In this document: in pieces, positions 26,140-38,400 of the stretch | Position numbering within the stretch: position 1 is the first letter of the stretch | How the letters are laid out: every line of letters begins with the position of its first letter | Assembly: GCA_013397075.1 (NCBI GenBank) | Contig: VWZS01010170.1 | Span: forward strand, 1,053,208-1,117,207 | DNA: 64,000 bases | Reading direction: 5' to 3' | Origin: Rhabdornis inornatus | Lineage: Eukaryota > Chordata > Aves > Passeriformes > Rhabdornithidae | Notes under the pieces: generated by a model | What the model was told of the DNA's origin: nothing | The model's database searches: none | What the model saw: only the letters and a program-made list of their open reading frames with translations | Position numbers and translations under genes: made by a program

Positions 26140-29100
26140 CTTGTCAGTGGCAGGCGGAGATGGAAGAAAAGGGAAAAAAACACAACACAGTGGAAAATTA
26201 TTGAAAAATGCAGTAATAGGGAAAAAAAGCAATGAGAGGCAGGCAAAGTCATCCACAGAATGAAAATGAAATTGTTCTAGACACAAAGGTAAATTGCAAT
26301 AGGAAGAAAAGATCATAACAAATTCTAATGCAAGAACCTGGGTTTTACTATTAACATGCATTTTTGAAACAAAGAGGGATACAACAAAATATGAACAACT
26401 TCAATGCTATTAACAGAGCTATCAGAACAATTTGGGAAATTCCAGTTTAATTATATGGAGAGCTACTATCAGATGGCAGAACAGGACTTGTAGTCTGAGA
26501 AGGGCATTTCAGCAATACACCAAATCTTAACATGAGGTATTAATTTACAGCATTAACAGTCCCATTCAGGCATTCAAATACTCCCATTCTACGCGTTCCA
26601 CAACATTCCTATTATGCCAACTACTCTTGAAGAGATTTCATATGGCTTTTTGGTACCATATTCACATTAAAGCATTCATATTCACTGGCATAGTCATTAT
26701 TAATGATAATTAATCATAATCATAATTAAGTCTGATATACACACAACAGCAAATTGTAGATCATATAAACGTACAGATTTCATGTAATTCTCCCTGCACT
26801 TCTCAACAGTCAGTCAATTTCTCCTTTTGCACTAAAATTATTTTTGTTTACTGATGCTCACCCAGATGCTAAAATATACCCATTTCAGGATCCAGTTTAT
26901 GTAGGACTATATTCTTAATTCTAACCATTACTAATCAATTAGTAGCATAATCACAGTAGTGAAGAGCTTTAACATTGTTATTCATCTGCATTAGAAATTA
27001 AGATCCTGTAAGTTTGTTTCTCCCTGACAACAAGACCACTGAATTCTCAGTAAATCTAGCATGTTCGCCAGTTGCCAGAAATTACATTAGATCTGAAGAG
27101 AAACAAAAGGTAAGAATATTTCAAATTCATAAAAATCTCATAATGTTGATTAAGTTAGAAGCAGATTTACAAAGAAACACGAACATTAGGAAACCTGAAA
27201 ATAAAGCACCCACATTTATTAGCTTTTGCTACTCGTGGTCAGTCAGAGAAATCAATTTGAAAGCTTCAAAAGACTCAAACTGACACTGTATAATTTGTTT
27301 CAACCTTACCTCTTCACCAATGGAATAATTTGTCTGTGAAAATGGAAAGTTGTTTTCTGATTCAATGACATACTTTTAACTTTACTTCTGCACTTTAAAA
27401 CCTACTGTGTGTACGTGAGGTTCGTTTTGGAAAAAACATAGATCTCATGGCTGTATTGCTCCACTTTGCAATTCCATACAAAATAAAACAAAAGAGCCCT
27501 AAGACTTTAGCAGAATGTGAAAGGAAGTCTTCGGTATTTTTCTATAATTTCAGCCTCTGGGAATTAGATGATAAATACAGTAATTAGGGAATAACATTAT
27601 ATGTCCAAAATAACAATATTTTCTATTAATATTTAAGAAAATACCTGGAGGCTTTATCTGCCTACTAGCTTAACAATACTGATGTTTAAGTAGTTCTACA
27701 AACCTACATTTGAAAATAGGCTACAGTTTAATTCTCATCTTCAAGTCATCCAAAATTAGTAAGGCTATAGCCACTTTTCCAGTATTTTATTGGAAAACTA
27801 TTCATCTAAGATCTTACACATCTATGAAAGTATTTTCTATAATAATATAAGTACAGACAAAGATTCTCCTTTTCTGCTTGGTTCAACTATGTGCTGAACT
27901 TGGTACCAGAAGAAATAGAAGTTGATTTTATCCAAAATCCAAACAACCTGAACAATCCACATGTAAAATTCTAGTGCACTATACCTAGGAAAAGCATTTA
28001 ACAACTACCTGATTCACTCAAGTACATCAGAAAGCATGCATGTTAAAATATTAGAACATTCCAATGAGTAAAAGTCTACCACATGCAGTTGAGTCACTGC
28101 CAATACTGCTAAACTCCCTCACAAATTCTATAATCAAACTGCAGTCATCATATTGCAAGACAACAGTCTTCTTTAAAATAAAAAAAATCACTAAAGGAAA
28201 TTATTAATTCTCTACTATTGATAAGAACACACATGATACCCTATCTATTAAGTTTAGGATGGTTCAGTGGCTGACAACAGAAACCTCCTACTCTCTCCTC
28301 CAGGAAGTCTCTCACACCTCAGACATTGCTGCCAACAGCTGACTGTTGACTTTCCATGAGGTAAATGCACAGCCACGGACTAAAGAATACAGTAACAAAA
28401 TCCTATTTTCATAGTCCATATTTAGAGGAGACACATTCAGACAGAGACTGATCTACTGTTTATAAAAATAATAAAAAACAATGTCCTTTCTTTTCTCTTG
28501 ACCAGAGTTTCTCTCCATTTCCAATTTTTCTGCTCTTCCAGGAGAACCAGGAGTAAATGAGAATTATGAAAGAGAAGCTGTTCTTTTCCTGATGGTTTTG
28601 TTTAAAAAACAGATATAATCAGTAAAGCTCAGATTTGCATGCGTGAGCAGTACTCGCCCATTTCTCACAAGGGGTTATTTCCCAGACTATCTACAATAGC
28701 CTCCTAAAATTTGTTTGGGGAAAAAGACATGCCATTCTAAGACATGTTCCTCATTCTCACTACATTTCACTCAAATCTGGAACTATATCCTAATTGGGTA
28801 CACCATGTTTGCCAGCCCAAGAAGTATCACTAAGTATTTGCGTGAAACAGACCTTGTCAATGGCTTGTTGTACTTAGCTAAGAGTCTCAATACATCCCGA
28901 TGCTAAGATTCAGTTTCCAATTAACTTAGCATATCAACAAAAAAAAACCAAACAAAAACCCTAAGCAGATCCAGTTCCCATGAAAATAAGCTAAAAAAAT
29001 GTTAAAAATTAAACTTCTAATTGCAAATGAAATTATCCCTTGGTCTTGGTTTCTCACACACACCCATAAAAGGCAAGCTGTAACAATTTATGCCCCACAT

Positions 29101-30993
29101 TTCTATTCTGTGTTTTCATAACAAAATATTTTTTCTTTCTCTTCAACAGTGTATACTGAAGCCAAAACATTTGGTAATCCAACTTAAAAAATCTTGCAAG
29201 GATGTAATTTTCACTCCTCTTCTTTCCCTGTCCCTAAAAAAAAATGTAACTGCCAATAGTCTGTGGCATGGCTTCCCAAATTCTGAGATACCATGCATCC
29301 ATCATCCTACAATACACAGAGTAAGTACAGCCAGTAGAACTTAAAAGATATGAAATATTACTGTGATGAGCATTGGAAAACTACATATAATCCCAGCCAC
29401 CCACGATAAATGCTGGCTGAAACAGAATTAGAATAGGCATAAATAAGGACAACAGAATCATGCAGATTATCAAGTGCCCTTCTTGTAATGTCTGGAAAAG
29501 CTTAGACTGCTTTAATACACAGAGCACAGAATCAGGAGGAAAACAGCTGTCATCTAAAAAATGGAGGGGTGAAGGGAGATGGGGAAATGAGTTGGCCGAC
29601 ACTATCCTTTTGCTTAGACAAAAACAACATGTAAATAAACTGACCTTAAGTACATTTAAGATGAAGAGGGAGAAGTTCTGCTGCACATTAAAGCCCTAGC
29701 TTCTTTAAGGAGAAAAGACTTGCTGGAATTAGGAAGGATACTGTATCATACAGTTATGCAATGCAAGGGTACCAAACTTGACAACTCATGAAACAACTAT
29801 ACATTCGGCATTGTGTCTAGAGAGTCTTTTTACTTACAGAACAAAAATCCTTTTTATGAAAAGCTTTGTATAACATAAGCTTTTATCCCCATGTTAGTAA
29901 TTTTCATTACCTTTGGAAAACCATTTTATTTTGTTTATAGCTGTATTTTGAAAGGCTTTTCCTTTTTCAAATTCTTCCACAATGAACTCTATGGAATCAC
30001 TACTTTTCTCCTAGAGCCATTTTAATGCTTTTGCCGACCTTTTGTCATCCATTCACCCATTAGATCCCAGCTTAAGCTCCTCCCTCTCCTGTAGGAATTC
30101 AGAGCTACAAACTGCAAGACCAATCTGCCAAGGAACAGATGCTCTGACAAATGTACTTACAGGGTTCAGCTCTTCAGTTATAGAAGTCCTAAGATGCTTT
30201 TTCCAGAGCAGAGAATACTTCAACAACACAGTTACAGAAAGCAGATACTTACACAGTGCCATAACTACTACAAACAAAATAATCTGTTTACATGAAAACT
30301 TACAATTGTTAATGAAAGAAACCTCATGAATTTTCTGGAGCTTTCCAACTCTACAATTTGCAATGCAAATGTAGGCATATTTTCCATGGGGAAGAAGGGA
30401 GGGAAACACAGAAGCCTTATTCTGTGGCATTTCCTAAATACTTTATCCCACGTATTTCTTCACTTACAGAGGGAAGACTCATTTCTGTACCACCATACTA
30501 CTGTGTGCAACTACTTTTGCTTCCACACAGTATAGACAAAAATGTCTGAACTAATTTGGGCCCTACTTACTAAATACAATGGTCTGCTTTCTAATTAAAT
30601 CTTCACATAAGAAGTAGGAACATCTTATCCTTCAGACTAAAGCTCATTAGGTTTAAATTCAAAATCTTTGTAACCAGGTGAGGTGATTAAACCATGAGAA
30701 CTTTGCCTTACTCAGATGAGGAATCTTATATTTTATTATATTATATTTTATATTTTAAAAGTGACTTCTGTAAAGGTTTGCACGCAACCATTCAACAAAT
30801 TTAAATGTAAACTTAAGTGTGAATAGTGATAGAAGAGACATAATTTAAAATACACCATAAAACAGATACAGTTTTACATGAAAGACATATCCATTAGTGA
30901 CAGACATTTATTTTAGAATTAAACCATCTCAGAATATGGTGAACAGAGAATAAAACAAACTTCCAAGTTCCTTAAGGAAGTAAGTAGAAATAC
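26140..30993 (-). other. TMEM245: TMEM245 intron 6
   Basis: A 4.9-kb AT-rich intron between exon 6 and the microexon, including an AT-only stretch at about 30726-30757. No repeat family or extra exon was recognised. Confidence 0.82.
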
Positions 30994-31163
30994 CTTACTG
31001 TCAAGCTTTAGCATAACACTTCCAAGTCCTCTGATGGGCCGTGGAGCAAGAGCTTCCTGACGTTCTTTCACAAAATTTTCAATGAGTTGCCACCAACTCT
31101 TGCAGTGGTTTGCCATGAAGTTCAAAACTCCAAAATGAACCACGAATTTTTTAAGTGCCCAAA
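30994..31163 (-). CDS. TMEM245: TMEM245 exon 6
   Basis: Encodes residues 353-409: VWALKKFVVHFGVLNF, then a soluble segment with CKSWWQLIENF and VKERQEALAPRPIRGLG, ending LKLDSK. The KERQEALAP motif is characteristic of the protein. Acceptor gttacag, donor gtattt. The 170-nt length restores phase 0, so the exon ends exactly on the Lys codon before the microexon. The longer ORF around it (30919-31383) is exon 6 plus read-through of the flanking introns. Confidence 0.95.
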
Positions 31164-33935
31164 CTGTAACCACAAGAAGGAAATTAAGTATCAGACATTT
31201 CAGAGGAGCACCCACAAGACTACTTATCAATTCTATTCTTGGAAGACCGATGAAATAGAAAGGAAAATACTCTTGAGTTTTATTTCCCATTAAAAACTTC
31301 TGGAATTTTCCAGTGTTTGTAGTACTAATCTCCTCACTGACTTTGCAGCTGAGCTTACCCACATGGAACTTAGATGACAGCACAAGAAAAGTGATGGCAA
31401 ACTACTCAATAATGCAGCTAACAGACTTAAGCAAGGGCTGGAATAAGAACGTGCCACTCCATGATTCCAGTACAGTGGATTTCTTCCATATTCACACACA
31501 CATACACCATGCCAAATGACTCCACATAAAGTACCACAATCAGAACTTAACAGCACTTTACACATATAAGAAAATTTTCAGCCTAAATTCTTGAGTTTTG
31601 GGCCTTCTGAGTTGTTAAAGTGCATCTTTCCTTCAAGAATTGCATCACATCATGTGGAATTTCATAGTAAAGAAGCATCCATTTAAATCTTCTTTTGAAA
31701 TATTACTGATAGGTCTTGCTTTTCAATGTTGAAAAAGCCATTTGAGATCAGCATTTTATCTTGGCAACACGGGATATGAACTTCCTACCACTACATGTAA
31801 CTTTACTTCTAATAAATCTCTTTATTTTTTTTCTATTGTCACTATTCTCCAAACCAGATGCATTACTTACTGCCATACACGAGCTCCACAACAGCTGGGA
31901 GTACATCACTTCATAATCAAAAATTCACATCATGTTTCTACTTGGAGACGTGTAAAATGGCATACATAGCCAAAAAGGTTAACTTTTACTGCCTACAGGG
32001 CATTTATCCAAATTCCACAAGAGCCTATTCTCTGCAAGCCACACGGGTAACAGTTTATGCTCTTGCTTCGGAGAGCCAGTGCAACAATTTGCTAACGTTA
32101 TGTTCCTTACCCTCTGGCACCACCATGTGGTAAATATGGGATTTACGCTCTTGAAGAAACAGACTAATCCAATAATTTCTCTAAGAAAATGGGTGGCAAA
32201 CATACAGAAAAGGAGCAAATACAGTGCGAGTTCCAGCACTGAACTTCAGCCTTTAAGTTTTTACGAAGAAATGAAGCTCATGGTAACAACACAAACTGCT
32301 GCTCAGCAAAGCCAGGCAGGCTTGCATTTTATAAGGTGAACAACATACCTCAAATGGCCTTCTAATCTTCCACTATTATTTAAGAATAAGTGTTTACACA
32401 GTATCTTCTAAAATAAATGACTGTACACTCAGTGCAAAGGAGGGGCTACAGTCAATCAAACAGCTGTAAATATATTAAGTTAAAAAGAGACAAGAGAGGA
32501 AAAGCTAAAGGACTGTTATTAGAAATCATTGAGCAAAACCAGAAAAAGCCTGCATAATAACACATTCCAAACATCTGCAGGAAGCAGAAAATTACCTGAA
32601 GACAATTAAAAGAAAAAAAAAAAAGATACAACAGAACAGCAAGGAAGCAAATGAAAGATCTTAAAAAGAGACAATACCAGGATTTCCATGCTCAAATCAC
32701 TGAACAAAATGCTGCAAGTGTTCCACAACATAGTTTATTGCTTGGCTTTTCAAAGCACAGAAGTTCATTCACCTTCTCATTTTATGGTATAATTATGGTA
32801 TCATTTTCCCACCCTCTACACTAAGCAATCTTAAAACACCATTTCATTCCAACTGAAGTACAAATGCATTCAAAGAAAAACACTAATGGTACCAAGATGT
32901 TTCTACTAATCTAAATGCTGCTTTTTATGAGTCCTCTTTACCAATATAAGGAGCTTTAGTGAAATTAACATCTTTCTATTTAAGGTTTGGGGGAGTTTTG
33001 TTTTGGTTTATGTTTTTATTTGTTTGTTTGCTTATTTACATACTAGAAGCATCCTTTTTAAGGTCTCAGAAGTGCCTCAAGTTATTATTAATCTCTTTAA
33101 ACCTGAACCATTGCAAAGAAACTTGCTTTATTAGCCTTCCTATTTTCCTAATATTTTTATTGTTACCTCTTTTAGCCATGTCACATTCTGACATTTAATG
33201 TAATCCACTGTTCTAAATTTGGCTCTGTTCATCATTATACTGTCCATGGGTAATATTTTTCTGATGATTCAGTTATATGCCATGAAAAAGCACTTCATGG
33301 TCTAGTGTCACTGCTAAGGCAACAAGTCACAAATATTCCCAAAAGTAATTTCTCTTTTGGCATGAGTTTATTGTTTGGCTAGTTATTTTAGACCTAATGA
33401 CTGTCAGGAGCAGGATTCATCTGTTTCATTTATAGATGTGCACTTTAATCTAGACTTGCATGGCTTAAGCTCAAAACCGTTCTCTGCTGTCTGCTGAACT
33501 GCAGAACTGCTGCTTCCCTTCTTCCTCACACATAGGTGTTTCTGAACAGTGGTTAAGTTACTCCTTGACTTTTCAGTGAACTAGTCACATAAGATCTGCT
33601 TCTAATAAGTCTAACATTTATTTTCTCATTCCTTTTTCACTTGTGATTGCCATCTCCTATGACACCCAGACACCAAAACTGGGAAGTTCCTCCTGTAGTA
33701 ACTATACTAGAATGAAACAAAGGTCAAACCCCTCCCTGCTCTTACCCTGCATTCAGCTATTTATATGTCTTGCTATCCCACTACCCTTTAGCTGCTGCCA
33801 CAGCACCACAGCCAAAGGTGCAGCTGTTCCTTTCTCCATGCCTCAGAATTCACAGCCCTTCAAATCTCTAAGTGTGACCCCAAGTCACAATTTCCAGATG
33901 GTTTACAGTAGCTTTATGTACTGTGCACAGATCTC

Positions 33936-34440
33936 AAGGCTTTGGTAGCAGGGTTGCCTCTAGGGTGGCCTCCATGGGAAGAGACCAGGGGTCACCTTGT
34001 GCCAGACATAGTTCAGGTGGCTCCACAACAGATCCATCACTGGGCAAAGCTGAGCCCATCAGGCACAGGTTTGGTCCCTCAGGGGAAATGTATCTAAGGA
34101 AGGGCAGAAACCCCTGGGCAGGGAGAAGAGGAAGGAACCCAGAAAAAGTGACTAGAGAGCAAAAAGGAACAGAGGGATGAAGAGAGGTAATGGAAAGGCC
34201 ACGGAAGCAGAAGTGCTCTGCAGTGGAGCAGACACCACTCAGAGGGACCATGGCCTACACAGGATCCACGCTGCAGCAGGTACACCTCTTGAAGGGACTA
34301 TGACCTAGAGATAAGGAAAATCCCGAGCCCACACCTCCCTAAAGGGAATGCAGCTCATGGATAAGCCCATATTCAAACACTGCAAGAATGATGGGTTTTG
34401 AGGGTATTTCGCCACTAGCCGGGGTCAACCCACCACACTC
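33936..34440 (+). mobile_element. Decayed LTR/ERV-type interspersed repeat
   Basis: The block is markedly less AT-rich than its surroundings. It begins near ctttggtagcagggttgcct, contains ctgagcccatcaggcaca and aaggaagggcagaaac, and ends gccggggtcaacccaccaca. I recall these as landmarks, in this order, of an LTR-type repeat common in bird genomes. The copy is diverged and shorter than the forms I remember, so it is internally deleted or truncated. No viral protein-coding ORF is visible in it. The 34192-34390 part shows about 50-bp periodicity. Family name not assigned; it needs comparison with a repeat library. Confidence 0.65.
34192..34390 (+). repeat. Diverged ~50-bp tandem units inside the LTR-type repeat
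   Basis: Three related starts, agagggacca (34241), gaagggacta (34291) and aaagggaatg (34341), are spaced exactly 50 bp apart. A fourth weaker unit begins near 34192. Shared sub-motifs include a ctgcag...gcag core and an acacct end in the units where they survive. Confidence 0.6.
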
Positions 34441-34481
34441 ACTAAAAAAGAAAATAGCTACATTCAAGAGTTAAATGCATT

Positions 34482-34508
34482 TTAAAATGCTAAAAATTAG
34501 CATTTTAA
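34482..34508. repeat. 12-bp-arm AT-rich inverted repeat
   Basis: ttaaaatgctaa (34482-34493) and ttagcattttaa (34497-34508) are perfect reverse complements with a 3-base spacer, about 40 bp beyond the end of the LTR-type repeat. Confidence 0.8.
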
Positions 34509-35217
34509 CTGAAATTTAGAAAAAATCCAAGCCAACTGGGAAACTTGCTTTGTTTACAGTAGGGGAATGGAAAGAAATGCCTTCCAATTCATAGTAGGTC
34601 ACACATACTCCTAGAGTTCCCATCTTCCCTTTTCACTCCCCCAGAAGAATAGAGGAAAAAGTGGCATCCAGTTTCAAAATAGTATCTTCAATAACTATCA
34701 TAACTACTCCAATTCTTGCCTGATATATAGGAGAACAAACGCATGTAGATGTGAAGCAACAAAGCTAATTAACCCCAGAGCCAAAACTGGAACCAAATTT
34801 AACTTGTGACTTATCCACAGTGCCTAGCAACTCATTTTTTACAGAAATTAAAAGTTAAACGTGAGCTCTACCTCACTACTGAGTAACAGCTAAAATATTA
34901 TTCATTTATACGTGTAAAAATATGAAAGAATTGACATCTGGAGGAAGAAAAACTAGCTGGTCTAAACCAGAAGTATTCTTACTATGTAAGGTATGGCACC
35001 ATATTATTTCAGGTAACTACAATAGTCAATGGACAAAACAACTTAAAAGAGTTGTCCACTATATGGTAATAGACATTACACATCAATCCTCCTTTATGAA
35101 GCACAGTTCATCTTGTCTTAACAAGTCTCGAAAAAGTTTTTATTTAAAACTCATACAAGCCTTTCCTCGTATTTTACTTAACATGATGCCAAACATTTCT
35201 AGTAATTGGATTATTAC

Positions 35218-35439
35218 CTGCAAAAGGCACTGGCAATAGCTGCACAATCCAAAAATTTAACCAGATCTGAACAATGACAATGGCCCACACAAGAATAACA
35301 AAGTAAATGTCACTAGTTTTCTTTTTCCTAAGAAAAGATCCAATCTCAGGTCTTTGTCTGCTCCCAGATGATGAAGAGGAGGTGCTGAAAGATGATGAAG
35401 CTCGAGGAGGTGGAGGCTGATCACCTTCTGCTGTTGCTC
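35218..35439 (-). CDS. TMEM245: TMEM245 exon 5 (Ser-rich linker plus membrane helix)
   Basis: A 222-nt exon, phase 1 at both ends, residues 279-352. The first third is a proline run and a polyserine linker (about residues 286-303). The conserved RQRPEIGSFLRKKKTSDIYF follows, then a long hydrophobic stretch ending WIVQLLPVPFA. Acceptor gttttag, donor gtaata. The linker replaces what I recall in mammals as a Ser-Pro repeat, so its composition is lineage-specific while its position is conserved. The basic RKKK just before the helix suggests a cytoplasmic side by the positive-inside rule (inference). Confidence 0.95.
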
Positions 35440-38400
35440 CTAAAACAAACACACGTGAACAAAGAAGTAGAAATTATCACATTAACATTCACCACAAAAT
35501 AGAGTATGTTCCCTATTCCCAAATTACCTCATTTTTTCAGAAGGGGGAGGTGAAGGAAGGGACAGCAGCAGAAGGCTGTGTTTTTGTTGTTTGTTTAGGG
35601 GTTGTTTTTATTCTTTTAATTTCTCTAAAAGACTGAGACAGCCTTGGCACTGATCTGTATTTTGAAAAGCTAGAACAAGGCTGTGTAAACTCTCCCACAT
35701 CCTGTATCACCATGCCCCGCAGTGCTGAGAGGAGGAGAGATGAAAAGTTGCTATAGCCTCTAAGAGGGCTCCTGTCACTGCAGGTAAACTACAAGCCAAA
35801 TATGTTTTATCAAAGAACTATAAAACCACGAAAAACACAAAATATAGTTAACTTCTACAGGAAACGTGAAGTCTTAAAATACATCTTTCACTTCCATTTA
35901 CTTCAACTACTCAAAAAGGAATCTTATATTTGCTCCAAACTCATTTAAACAGAACAAAAAAATACAGAGTATACATTGAAGAGAAAGCTTTTATCTTACC
36001 ACTGTCTCACTACTACTTTTCCAGATCACTCACAACACAAACATAGCAGCACTCACACTCTCATCCTAAATTCCTTGCTCTGTGTAATAAATGTTATCAT
36101 CAACATCAAGCAGAAGTTAGTGGATATCACATTTTGTCAGTCTCTCACTCATAAGTTAGCAAACAAGAAATTAAATTCAAAAATGTAAACTGATGTGTTA
36201 AAAACCCTATACATAAACAATAGTCTTTCCATGCAAAAATAATATGTTCAAATTAAAATTCTTGGATGCAGAACATGGCAATTAATTTATTTATTTAATC
36301 TTTCAGTTGCTGGATGACACCAAATCCACCTTCAGCCACTCTATGAAAAATTTCTCCCTGAGAACACCGGTATTAACTTTTACTGAGGCTCTTGTCATGC
36401 GCTGTTGTCGAAATATACACATTTCCCACACATCACTTCTTGAGAAAAGTCTGCAGCCATAGTGAGGAAAGTACACACAGGAAAACCTGAAAAGTTACTC
36501 TGTGCTGAAGCATAAAGGGCAATTTCATACGCTGGTACATACCATACCACTGGTAAATGACAAACACAACTCTTTCACTGGATTTGTGCCACAGACACAT
36601 CTTCTCCCATGAAGAAAAATTGCATAAAAACTGTACTACAACATACCACATGCACAGCAGACAACTCGTGTTCAACACACACATTTTTAGCTGCACTGTG
36701 TCACTGAAGCCATTTCTAACCTAAAGCATGACAGCTAAAACGTCCAAAAAGGCAAAATTCGTTTGTCAAACAGCAGCAGCAAGTGACAAACTGCATCTTC
36801 ACACAGCAAATGAGCACTCCTCCTTTGTTGCAGAAATTTGCACCAGTGTTCTACAGGTAAGTGGAACTACTTGTACAGCTTATGAAAACTTATGAACATC
36901 CCCCACCACACCAAGACAACAGCGCAAATCGACTGATTCACCCAGCTGGGACTGACACCGGGATGATGACAGAAACATCAGCTGGATGCTGGTCATGTAT
37001 TTGGCGGAACATCAGAATATTCACGAAGGAATTACGGCATGCAACCTGAAACAAAGAATTCTGCAAGCAGCTAAGCACAGCAGAAACTTCAGGTGGGGAG
37101 GTTCTTGGCAATTCAGTGTGTATCTCAATGAGATCATGGCCAGCCCTACTATACAAACTACAAACAATTTTTTGTAAGGGGAGAGAAAAAGTTACCTGTA
37201 AATAGATATTTTCCTAAAAAGAAAAAGTATTTTTCTCATATAGAAGAGGGTCTGTGATTCCCCTGTACTTCTCAGTCTATATGCAATAAAGTAGAAGAGT
37301 ACTAACAGAAAAAAATGGATGCTCTAAAGGAACACAAATTTGGAAGCAGTATACCCATAATGATTTTCCCCTTCAATTTATTCAACCCTTCTTACTGTTT
37401 TGCTCCAAAATTAATATAATCAACATAAGAAGTAACAATAGAACAAGCAGAAACTCAAATATTTACCAAACAAAAGGAAGTGCTAAAAGCTAAAACAGAA
37501 TAATTAGCTTAAATTTATGCCTAAGATTAAAGTTATACATTTTTTTGCTCAAAATACTTTTTCCTTAGTAGAGTCACCTCTAGGAAATAAAAAAGAGCAC
37601 TCCTTCTTTTAGTAATGAAAAATTTGACTGACATATTTTTGCAATGAAGAAAGATTTCATTAAATAACAGCAACAGGAATGTTAAAACATATCCCTGTAA
37701 GCAGACTGTACAAAGAACACAAAACAGATGGCAAAAGAGATGGGGGGGTAAAAAAGGAAAAAAAAAGGAAAGAAAAAGAAAAAAAATTTTAAAAAAGGGG
37801 AAAAAAGGGGAAAGCTTCTAGGGGATCCCAACACAAGAAAGTTTTTTCAGAGTGTAGCTCCCCAGCACTTTTAGCAAAACTGAATTATCACTACCAAGTA
37901 TTCTCATGACAAACACAGGCCTGCATCAGAACTGCCATTTAGATGAATCCCATAAAACAGTTCACAAAGCTAACCCACCCAGAAAAGAACCAAAATCGCC
38001 AGTGAGAAAAGTCACTTTCTGCTGGCAAGATATGCTCTGCAAACCAAGGCATGAGTACCTTGTCAACACAAACAGAAAAAAAAGAACTGTCAGTACAGTG
38101 ATTTTGAGTAACTTCTGTTTTTGAAAATCCCATTTAGTGTGCTTCATGATATTTTGCGAGATGAAACCTGAAAAACAGCTTTCTATCTTCCAACTAATAA
38201 AAGTATGACAGTCTAAACAGCTAGCACAATACTCAGGAAAAAATTCTAGCAAAATCAGAAAGAATGGTACTTCTTTGAACAAGAAAAAAAATAGAGCAAA
38301 TTTTCCAGGCTGTCTTATTAAGATCTGTTCTTTTCATTACACAATATGTTCTCTGTCACATCAATTTCTCGCTGTCACAGAATTTTGACTTATTCTCTTC

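Larger units (their letters stand above)
31164..35217 (-). other. TMEM245: TMEM245 intron 5
   Basis: A 4.1-kb intron carrying the decayed LTR-type repeat at 33936-34440 and, next to it, a 12-bp-arm AT-rich inverted repeat. The rest is unremarkable. Confidence 0.85.

Noticed and set aside
33934..34251. Minus-strand 105-aa and plus-strand 85-aa ORFs near 34 kb
   Set aside because: They lie within the decayed LTR-type repeat, have no recognisable protein domain and no matching gene structure.
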